From an uncultured Mycoplasmatota bacterium (GTDB lineage: Bacteria > Bacillota_I > Bacilli_A > RF39 > UBA660): 5,289 nucleotides of DNA. The stretch is from positions 1-5,289 of the forward strand of contig USET01000065.1 of NCBI GenBank assembly GCA_900553765.1, read 5' to 3'. The position numbers and the translations under genes were made by a program. Under the pieces are notes generated by a model, which was given only the letters and a program-made list of their open reading frames with translations, had not been told where the DNA came from and made no database searches. Below are positions 1 to 4,544 of this stretch, piece after piece (the first letter of the stretch is position 1; each line of letters begins with the position of its first letter).

Positions 1-1125
1 TCGTGAAAGAAGAGACTTTTCACGCAGTGAGAATTCACTAGAACTTAAGGATTTGCTTGAAATCCAAAAAAGTTCGTATAAGGACTTTATCGAAGTTGGA
101 ATACGTGAAGTATTAGATGAATTATTTCCTGTAGATAATTTTTCTGGTTCTTTTAATGCGATTTCTTTCAGTGTAGCAATTCTAGCATCATTCGTTGTGT
201 CTAATGTTTGGATCAACCGGTCATATACTCTCTTTTTATCCTCCATAGATATCAAACTATTATATTCTTTTAACAACCTAGATATATGTTCAGCGCAAGA
301 ATCATCTTGCAATGGAATTCCGTCAAAAGTAAAGCTCCCATCTAAAATGCTTCGTTGCAATTCGCCCATTTTCCCTTGATATCTCAACTGTTCGAAATAA
401 TCCATACTACTGAATAGCTTATCTTCTTCTTCTCGTTGTCTCTGCTTTTGGGAAATCCAATCTTGTCTATAATCTTCCTGCTCTTCTCTTAATTCTTTAA
501 AATATTTGCGGGCTCCACAATGTACTCCGCGCAACACATGATAATTGCGCAAATATTGTTTTGCCCAATAAAGAGAATCACTTGTTCCATTGTAAGTTTT
601 TAACGCTTTCGCCATTTTCTTTCCGACATATCTCTGTGTAATCAATGTGTTGATAAATTTAGGATCCGTTACCCACTTTTCGAAACGATCGCAATATTCT
701 CTATATTCAGGAATATCTGTATATAAAGTTTCTCTTTGATAATGCATTAGTACATGTAAAATTTGTTCGATCGATTCATCGCGATAAATAAGATCAAATC
801 GCTGCTCTCTTAAATACTTCCCTTGTCGATATTTATAAAAATGAATCACAGGAGTTATCGCAGAATAGTGAAAATAATTTTTTTCTTTTTGCTCAAACAA
901 ATCCTCTATAAATGCTTCTGCACAAGGATAATGAATCGTTATACGATCGATATCGATCGCCTTTATATTCTTCTGTTTCGTTATATATTGATTACGGTAA
1001 CGATATACTGTTGTAAAACGATCTTCTCCCTTATAAGCATCAAATCTCTCTGGTTGTTTTGGAACTATTTTGGGGTCCGTTACTACAAATTCTAAGTAGT
1101 AAACATTATCTGCTCTTTTCTCCAT
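1..1125 (-). CDS. Unrecognised helix-rich protein, C-terminus cut by window edge
   Basis: The minus frame starting with ATG at 1125 stays open for 375 codons to base 1 with no stop, so the gene continues outside the window. A strong ribosome binding site (GAAGGAGGGA at 1140-1131, 5 bases before ATG) and a TATAAT at 1150-1145 support this start. The protein begins MEKRADNVYYLEFVVTDPKI. It is rich in Tyr, Arg, Lys and Glu, and has no signal peptide and no membrane segment. Residues 1-120 look mixed strand and helix. Residues 120-350 look mostly helical, with a Gln/Arg/Glu-rich, coiled-coil-like stretch around residues 220-240 (QKQRQREEEDK). The last visible 20 residues are Ser-rich (ISSKSLSSSEF). 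Cysteines are few, with no zinc-knuckle spacing. I recognise no family or catalytic motif. It is probably cytosolic. It is transcribed separately from the upstream ytxH-like gene, which ends in a terminator 33 bases before this promoter's start codon. That a gene exists here is near certain; its function is unknown. Confidence 0.85.
   Translation of the reverse strand, partial: MEKRADNVYYLEFVVTDPKIVPKQPERFDAYKGEDRFTTVYRYRNQYITKQKNIKAIDIDRITIHYPCAEAFIEDLFEQKEKNYFHYSAITPVIHFYKYRQGKYLREQRFDLIYRDESIEQILHVLMHYQRETLYTDIPEYREYCDRFEKWVTDPKFINTLITQRYVGKKMAKALKTYNGTSDSLYWAKQYLRNYHVLRGVHCGARKYFKELREEQEDYRQDWISQKQRQREEEDKLFSSMDYFEQLRYQGKMGELQRSILDGSFTFDGIPLQDDSCAEHISRLLKEYNSLISMEDKKRVYDRLIQTLDTTNDARIATLKEIALKEPEKLSTGNNSSNTSRIPTSIKSLYELFWISSKSLSSSEFSLREKSLLSR
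944..959. repeat. Perfect 16-base palindrome inside the unknown gene
   Basis: CGATCGATATCGATCG equals its own reverse complement over all 16 bases. It lies in coding sequence and spells Ala-Ile-Asp-Ile-Asp-Arg on the minus strand. It carries two of the window's nine ATCGAT sites. It may be a by-product of the Ile-Asp repeat with ATC-GAT codons. No regulatory role is shown. Confidence 0.6.
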
Positions 1126-1130
1126 AAATG

Positions 1131-1150
1131 TCCCTCCTTCTTTCATTATA
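1131..1150 (-). promoter_or_regulatory. -10 box and strong RBS of the unknown gene
   Basis: On the minus strand a perfect TATAAT lies at 1150-1145 and the Shine-Dalgarno GAAGGAGGGA at 1140-1131. No good -35 is visible: 17 bases upstream reads TTTCCT, a 3/6 match to TTGACA, inside the preceding terminator. A normal +1 would be the A at about 1138. That gives a leader of only about 13 bases, with the ribosome site at its very 5' end. The position right after a terminator supports a real promoter. Confidence 0.5.
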
Positions 1151-1157
1151 CAGAAGT

Positions 1158-1189
1158 AAAAAAGAAAAGGAAAGTTATTTTTCCTCTCC
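1158..1189 (-). terminator. Intrinsic terminator overlapping the end of the ytxH-like gene
   Basis: Read on the minus strand, GGAGAGGAAA (1189-1180) pairs with TTTCCTTTTC (1173-1164) across a 6-base loop. This gives ten pairs, two of them G-U, followed directly by six T (1163-1158). The left arm is coding sequence for the last residues of the ytxH-like protein, and the TAA stop (1177-1175) lies at the loop. It would end the four-gene transcript and separate it from the next gene's promoter. Confidence 0.65.
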
Positions 1190-1591
1190 TTCTAATCTCG
1201 CCAACACATCTTTTGTCGTTTTAATTGCTGCTTCACGAATAGAATTAGCAGTTTTCTCTAACATTGGAGTTCCTTTCTCAACTGCATAATTTACAAGTTC
1301 CTCCGTTGCATCTTGAATTTGTTTTGCTTTTTTCTTTGCAATTTTTAATACTTTTTCTTTATCTAAATCTTCTAATTCATCCTTAATGTTATATAATTTT
1401 ACTTCAAACTCTTCTTTAACTTCATCAATATCAATTGATTTTACTTTCGCAATCATATCATCGATCAACATCTTGATATCTTCTCTTGTTTCACTACCTT
1501 TTTTAGGAGCAAATAAAATTCCTAACCCTGCCCCGACAGCAGCTCCAGCTAAAAACTTTCCTACGCCACTTTTCTTTTTTTTACTCATCAT
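1175..1591 (-). CDS. YtxH-family protein (general-stress-type membrane protein)
   Basis: The 138-residue product begins with a Lys-rich stretch, then a small-residue hydrophobic segment (residues 9-29, GVGKFLAGAAVGAGLGILFA). The family signature APKKGSETRE follows at 28-37. This Gly/Ala segment plus 'LFAPKxGxETR' is the hallmark of the YtxH domain. The remaining ~100 residues are charged, heptad-like amphipathic helix, typical of the family. Members are thought to be membrane-associated with a helical domain; no biochemical activity is established. In Bacillus subtilis ytxH lies in the stress-induced ytxGHJ operon, and here too it follows a YtxG-like gene, which supports the call. Its start overlaps the upstream gene by 11 bases. 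GAGGG at 1601-1597 serves either of two adjacent ATGs (1591, spacing 5; 1588, spacing 8), so the protein may be 138 or 137 residues. No YtxJ partner follows; a terminator ends the unit. Confidence 0.85.
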   Translation of the reverse strand: MMSKKKKSGVGKFLAGAAVGAGLGILFAPKKGSETREDIKMLIDDMIAKVKSIDIDEVKEEFEVKLYNIKDELEDLDKEKVLKIAKKKAKQIQDATEELVNYAVEKGTPMLEKTANSIREAAIKTTKDVLARLEGEEK

Positions 1592-1871
1592 TCATTCCCT
1601 CTTTCTTTTTCTTTCTATTTAATAAATTATGTATTCCACTAACGATAAACTGCGTTACTGTATCACTTACCGTATTGATTGCATCTGCCGTCTTATCGAC
1701 AAGTGAGAAAACACCATCTAATTTACGTGATTTATCTGAAACATCATCGATGACATGATCTACTTTATCTAGGGTATTCATCAAACGAAGTACAAGCATA
1801 ATCAACGTTATTAATAGTATAGCTCCTAGCACGTAAAATATGACTGCAAAAAATTCACTGATACTAATCAT
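1581..1871 (-). CDS. Small single-pass membrane protein, YtxG/DUF948-like
   Basis: The 96-residue protein has one strong N-terminal transmembrane segment (about residues 6-30, ending VLRLMNTLDKV). A predicted amphipathic helix follows with hydrophobic residues at regular spacing (VDHVIDDVSDKS, LVDKTADAINTVSDTV), then a basic patch RKKKK near the C-terminus. This layout, with the 'L..L..TLDKVD.VIDDV' stretch right after the membrane segment, resembles the DUF948/YtxG family. Being directly before a YtxH gene is the known ytxG-ytxH order. It would be anchored with its helical domain in the cytoplasm. The start ATG shares its A with the upstream gene's TAA stop (TAATG at 1873-1869), so translation is probably coupled; GAGGG sits nine to ten bases upstream. 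The family call rests on pattern and context and not on a strong motif. Another short membrane protein with a coiled helix is possible. Confidence 0.7.
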   Translation of the reverse strand: MISISEFFAVIFYVLGAILLITLIMLVLRLMNTLDKVDHVIDDVSDKSRKLDGVFSLVDKTADAINTVSDTVTQFIVSGIHNLLNRKKKKEGMNDE

Positions 1872-2701
1872 TATTCTTCATCCCTCTTTTCATACATAGA
1901 GTCAATTAAGTTGAATAAATCGCTTTCATTTAAATTTAAATCTTCCTCCGATGAAGAATCATCATTCATAGCTGCTACCATGTTATTTTCTGATTTATGT
2001 TTTGGTAATGTTTCCGCATCATCTAACATATCAAAATCATCCGATATAGCAGTTGATTTTTTCTCATCAGATAAAATATCTAATGGATTTTCGTCCCCTT
2101 CATCATATTTTAAATCATCAAGTAAATCTTCTTCCAAGTCAGGAGTTTGATCATGATACGTTTCCCTGCTCATAGATACGATATCTTCTTCCGTAAATGC
2201 AGTATCAATATCATCTTCCAAAGTTCCAAACGCCTTATTACGTACGTCATCGATATCCAACTTGTGCGGCTTATGATAACTCTCGTCCGTATACGCCGTC
2301 TTATTTGAGATCTCTTCCTTTTTATAATTCTTATCTAAAATACCGTAAACAGGTGAAATAATTGGCGATGGTTTAAATACTTTTTTCTCTTCGTAGTGAA
2401 TGCCCTTAGCTTGATAAGCATCTTCACGTTTTACGACCGGTGTGTTCTTTTTTTCCTTTTTCTTTTCTACCTTTGGTTTTTCTAAAGATTCGAAATCCTT
2501 ATCATCGAAGAAGACAGGAAACGAAAATTTTTCCTCTTTCTTTTCTTCCTCTACTTCAACCGTTGCTTCTCTTTTTGGAGTAGATGTCTTTTCTTCCGCT
2601 GGAGCAGGTATTTCAACTTGAATTACTTCTTTTTTTACTGGTTCTACTGGAACCTCTTCCTCTTCTGTAAATAAATTCTTAACTTTTTCCATAAATCCCA
2701 T
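1871..2701 (-). CDS. Charged, largely disordered protein with amphipathic N-terminus; function unknown
   Basis: The start is placed at ATG 2701, giving 276 residues, because AGGTGG (2713-2708) sits six bases before it. An in-frame ATG at 2716 overlaps that site and is unlikely. The protein has no Cys or Trp. Residues 1-13 (MGFMEKVKNLFTE) form an amphipathic helix resembling the membrane-binding start of SepF-type proteins, but no SepF domain follows. Residues 14-90 are Glu/Lys/Pro/Val-rich and probably disordered. Residues 103-126 hold an ordered-looking, Pro-containing patch (FKPSPIISPVYGILDKNY at 109-126). Residues 145-215 contain repeated acidic blocks (LDIDDV, LEDDID, LEEDLLDDL). The C-terminal ~20 residues (SDLFNLIDSMYEKRDEE) look like one amphipathic helix. 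It starts 11 bases after the lipoprotein stop and overlaps the next start by one base, so it is co-transcribed. I infer a cytosolic adaptor at the membrane, built from short motifs on flexible linkers. No enzyme motif is present. Confidence 0.85.
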   Translation of the reverse strand: MGFMEKVKNLFTEEEEVPVEPVKKEVIQVEIPAPAEEKTSTPKREATVEVEEEKKEEKFSFPVFFDDKDFESLEKPKVEKKKEKKNTPVVKREDAYQAKGIHYEEKKVFKPSPIISPVYGILDKNYKKEEISNKTAYTDESYHKPHKLDIDDVRNKAFGTLEDDIDTAFTEEDIVSMSRETYHDQTPDLEEDLLDDLKYDEGDENPLDILSDEKKSTAISDDFDMLDDAETLPKHKSENNMVAAMNDDSSSEEDLNLNESDLFNLIDSMYEKRDEE

Positions 2702-2707
2702 ATATGG

Positions 2708-2713
2708 CCACCT
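2708..2713 (-). promoter_or_regulatory. Shine-Dalgarno that sets the start at 2701
   Basis: AGGTGG at 2713-2708 is followed by six bases and ATG (2701-2699), an ideal spacing. The upstream in-frame ATG at 2716 is immediately followed by this same sequence and also overlaps the TGA stop of the lipoprotein gene. The shorter protein is therefore much more likely. Its extra five residues (MRWPY) would contain the only Trp in the protein. Confidence 0.75.
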
Positions 2714-3375
2714 CATTCTTCTGTTAATTTTTCTCTAATGATTGTTTCCCTATCTTTTTCTTCCTCTTCTTTATCATCTTTTTTATCTTGATATTCGAGT
2801 ACATTTGTCGTTTCTTTTTTCGAAGTAAAGATATCATATTTTTCTTCTTTATTTGTAAAATAGGTCTCATTTAACATTAATTTAATAACGTTATTATTAA
2901 ACTTTACAGTGGATAAGATATAGGAAGCATTTAATACGACAACATTTAAATCTTTCTTTGGAACCAGTGCTTCTATCTTCGCATAATTATACATGAATTC
3001 TACGAAATATAAATTTCCTTGGCGATTGATTTCTAAATACCCTTGCTTTCCATTTTGATTAATTTTTTGAAAGTAGTACGCTTCCTTGTTGTCTTTAATA
3101 TCATACTTTTTCTTATGATAATAGCTAATTGCATCGATATATAGATAGTAGTAATTTCCATCAGAATATAACTTTTCGTTTAATTCGTTCGTATCGATAT
3201 AATTAACACCACGTGGTACGTAATACTTATACCCTTTTCCTACGCGATTATACAACTTATTGTCTTTGGATAATACTACATTGATAGTATTCTCTAAATT
3301 TTCCGTGTCTATTCTAACAATCGTACATCCCGTAAACAAAAGGATTGTTGTCAGTAGTACTATGATTTTTTTCAT
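2713..3375 (-). CDS. Predicted lipoprotein of unknown function
   Basis: The 220-residue protein starts MKKIIVLLTTILLFTGC: two Lys, a hydrophobic stretch and a lipobox (FTGC, Cys17; Phe at -3 is less usual but tolerated). It should be cut by signal peptidase II and lipid-anchored on the outer face of the membrane. The mature part (residues 30-190) is rich in Tyr, Asn, Lys, Ile and Val, with many strand-like stretches (GNYYYLYIDAISYY, GYLEINRQGNLYFVEFMYN, KDLNVVVLNASYILS). It looks like a compact beta-containing domain. Residues 192-220 are a highly charged tail (DKKDDKEEEEKDRE). No catalytic motif or named family is recognised. It is first in the four-gene unit, behind its own extended -10 promoter, 83 bases after trmB. 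The TGA stop (2715-2713) is 11 bases before the next start. The weak ribosome site AAGAGTGGTGAG (3389-3378) lies close to ATG. Membrane anchoring is well supported; any role in the envelope or in stress is inference from its neighbours. Confidence 0.88.
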   Translation of the reverse strand: MKKIIVLLTTILLFTGCTIVRIDTENLENTINVVLSKDNKLYNRVGKGYKYYVPRGVNYIDTNELNEKLYSDGNYYYLYIDAISYYHKKKYDIKDNKEAYYFQKINQNGKQGYLEINRQGNLYFVEFMYNYAKIEALVPKKDLNVVVLNASYILSTVKFNNNVIKLMLNETYFTNKEEKYDIFTSKKETTNVLEYQDKKDDKEEEEKDRETIIREKLTEE

Positions 3376-3395
3376 ATCTCACCACTCTTACTATG

Positions 3396-3404
3396 ATTAT
3401 ATCA
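3396..3404 (-). promoter_or_regulatory. Extended -10 promoter of the lipoprotein operon
   Basis: The minus strand reads TGATATAAT at 3404-3396, a perfect extended -10 (TGnTATAAT). This can work without a good -35; the -35 position reads TTCTCT. The expected +1 is the A near 3389, giving a leader of about 14 bases. It lies in the 83-base gap after trmB, so the four-gene unit can be transcribed on its own. No terminator in the minus direction separates it from trmB, so read-through is also possible. Confidence 0.55.
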
Positions 3405-3417
3405 AATAAATTCTTTT

Positions 3418-3442
3418 TAGAGAAGGTTTTTCTCTATTTTTT
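3418..3442 (+). terminator. Terminator-like hairpin facing the plus strand
   Basis: On the plus strand TAGAGAA (3418-3424) pairs with TTCTCTA (3430-3436) across loop GGTTT, followed by six T (3437-3442). In the minus direction the same stem is followed by A, so it is not a terminator for trmB. There is no plus-strand gene just upstream for it to serve. It may be chance in AT-rich spacer or a stop for antisense transcripts. Confidence 0.3.
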
Positions 3443-3458
3443 GTACAGTTGATGTATA

Positions 3459-4091
3459 CTATTTTTTCCTTACATCACAAAAGTAAATCGGCATTCCACG
3501 TCCGTGAAATTTGAGTTCATACTCCGTAGGAATATTATCTGTTTTTAAAGATTGATATAAATCCAACGATATCTCCTCGATTACGTACCCGTATTGTGAA
3601 AACGATTGTAATGAGAACTCAAAAAGTCCCATGTTATCAGTTTTCATAACAATATGAGGAGTTCCTACAAAAATAGAATCATACCGTTTTAAAAACTTGG
3701 TACTCGTTAATCTTCGATCACTATGCCGAGCTTTCGGCCAAGGATCAGAAAAATTTAAATAAATCGTATCCACCTCATGATCAAATACTTCTTCAATCTC
3801 TGTTGCATCCATTCGTATCAACTTTAAGTTGGAAAGCTCTATTCCTTCTAACTTTTCGATTGCACGAACTAACACGCTATCGTATTTTTCGATTCCGATA
3901 AAATTGATATGTGGATAACGTTTTGCATTTTCGATGATAAAGTTCCCTTTTCCCATACCAATTTCAATATAGATCGGATTCTGATTTTCAAATAATTGAG
4001 CGATCTTTCCACGATGTTGTCTCGGATCTAAAATGACATAAGAACTTTGACTAATTTTCTCTTTTGCGCCTTTTACATTTTTTAATCTCAT
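3459..4091 (-). CDS. trmB: tRNA (guanine-N7-)-methyltransferase TrmB
   Basis: TrmB transfers a methyl group from S-adenosylmethionine to N7 of guanine 46 in the variable loop of many tRNAs, in the cytosol. The 210-residue product has the normal bacterial length and the family motifs in order. These are the SAM-binding loop EIGMGKG (43-49), the acidic GIEKY at the end of strand 2 (66-70), the core catalytic and tRNA-binding block NFSDPWPKARHSDRRL (113-128), KTDN (150-153) and the C-terminal TEYE (189-192). All key residues are intact, including Asp117 in DPWPK and the Thr-Glu of TEYE. The start at 4091 is preceded by GGTGA (4100-4096) and an extended -10 at 4115-4107. It is transcribed divergently from the Met-rich gene through overlapping promoters and lies 83 bases ahead of the lipoprotein gene, with no terminator between. 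This is the most secure functional call in the window. Confidence 0.98.
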   Translation of the reverse strand: MRLKNVKGAKEKISQSSYVILDPRQHRGKIAQLFENQNPIYIEIGMGKGNFIIENAKRYPHINFIGIEKYDSVLVRAIEKLEGIELSNLKLIRMDATEIEEVFDHEVDTIYLNFSDPWPKARHSDRRLTSTKFLKRYDSIFVGTPHIVMKTDNMGLFEFSLQSFSQYGYVIEEISLDLYQSLKTDNIPTEYELKFHGRGMPIYFCDVRKK

Positions 4092-4106
4092 TTCATCACC
4101 AACTAT

Positions 4107-4115
4107 ATTATATCA
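4107..4115 (-). promoter_or_regulatory. Extended -10 promoter of trmB
   Basis: The minus strand reads TGATATAAT at 4115-4107, a perfect extended -10. The -35 at a 17-base spacing is ATGTCT (4135-4130), a 3/6 match, which is acceptable with an extended -10. The expected +1 is near 4100, so the leader would be only about nine bases and would begin with the ribosome site GGTGA. Confidence 0.6.
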
Positions 4116-4140
4116 CAATTTAAAAAGAAAGACATATAAT
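4112..4140 (+). promoter_or_regulatory. Promoter of the Met-rich gene, overlapping the trmB promoter
   Basis: On the plus strand ATCACA (4112-4117, 4/6 match to TTGACA) is 17 bases from a perfect TATAAT (4135-4140). The predicted +1 is near 4147. A good ribosome site AAAGGAG (4154-4160) then lies ten bases before ATG 4171. The -35 shares bases with the trmB extended -10, and the -10 touches the trmB -35 position. Confidence 0.6.
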
Positions 4141-4170
4141 GAATTAGAGAATTAAAGGAGTGTTGATAAA

Positions 4171-4512
4171 ATGAAAAAAGATCGTAATGTTGGAGGCGCA
4201 ACCCCATATACGATGTACCCTACTTATCAGGGAATGCCAGGCCCTCTACCTGGAATGCCAATGATGCAAGGTATGCCGATGCCGATGCAGAATGGATGTG
4301 GTTGTCAAATGAATCAAGGAATGAATATGGCCCAAATGCAAGACATGAACTTCCAAAGTAACAATAATCAAATGCCAAACTCTAATATCCAAGATCAAAT
4401 CAATCAATTGGACCGTCGTGTAAGTCGTTTAGAAGCAACATTGAGCGATTCGAAATCGATGGCTTATTCTAATAATACTAATTATACAGACGCAAATTAT
4501 CATATGATGTAA
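4171..4512 (+). CDS. Met/Pro/Gln/Asn-rich protein with short trimer-type coiled coil; function unknown
   Basis: The 113-residue protein has no signal peptide or membrane segment. Residues 12-40 are Pro/Met/Gly-rich with repeated GMP units (GMPG 21, GMPM 28, GMPM 34). A CGC pair sits at 43-45, followed by a Met/Gln/Asn-rich stretch to residue 72. Eighteen residues (16%) are Met, with few charges outside the ends. Residues 73-91 form a clean heptad run (hydrophobics at 73, 77, 80, 84, 87, 91) containing RVSRLE (83-88), which fits the R-h-x-x-h-E trimerisation motif. The tail is Asn/Tyr/Ser-rich and ends HMM. This low-complexity head plus short coiled coil resembles some small spore-coat or surface-layer proteins of Bacillota, but I recognise no named family. 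The gene has its own promoter, a strong ribosome site (AAAGGAG, spacing 10) and a terminator, so it is a single-gene unit. Good signals and clean borders make it a real gene despite its odd composition. Confidence 0.85.
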   Translation: MKKDRNVGGATPYTMYPTYQGMPGPLPGMPMMQGMPMPMQNGCGCQMNQGMNMAQMQDMNFQSNNNQMPNSNIQDQINQLDRRVSRLEATLSDSKSMAYSNNTNYTDANYHMM

Positions 4513-4543
4513 AAAAGATTCACTTTTTAAAGTGAATCTTTTT
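4512..4543. terminator. Bidirectional terminator between converging genes
   Basis: GATTCACTT (4517-4525) pairs with AAGTGAATC (4530-4538), with flanking A (4512-4516) and T (4539-4543) runs that extend the stem and give a U-tail on each strand. The loop is two to four bases. It begins at the stop of the plus-strand gene and ends one base before the stop of the minus-strand gene (4545), so it should end transcription from both sides. Confidence 0.85.
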
Positions 4544-4544
4544 G

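Noticed and set aside
53..1095. Plus-strand open frames at 53-379 and 823-1095 as genes
   Set aside because: Both lie inside the minus-strand gene at 1-1125, have no convincing ribosome site, and read like shadow translations; the minus frame is long, continuous and has a strong start.
1126..1174. A YtxJ gene completing a ytxGHJ operon
   Set aside because: Only 49 bases, holding a terminator and a promoter, separate the YtxH-like gene from the unrelated downstream gene.
1386..2150. Plus-strand open frames at 1386-1622 and 1911-2150 as genes
   Set aside because: They are antisense to the YtxH-like and charged-protein genes. Their Ser/Phe-rich translations are what acidic and Lys-rich genes give on the opposite strand.
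1871..2701. SepF cell-division protein
   Set aside because: Only the first ~13 residues resemble SepF; the folded SepF domain is absent and the rest is low-complexity.
2702..2716. Start of the charged protein at ATG 2716
   Set aside because: That ATG overlaps the ribosome site itself and the upstream stop; ATG 2701 has ideal spacing.
3427..3460. Plus-strand promoter with TATACT at 3455-3460
   Set aside because: No matching -35 and no plus-strand gene downstream; the bases overlap the end of trmB.
4089..4097. Two-codon upstream frame (ATGAAATGA) overlapping the trmB start as an attenuator
   Set aside because: Such a short frame arises easily by chance around ATGA overlaps, and nothing else in the leader suggests control.
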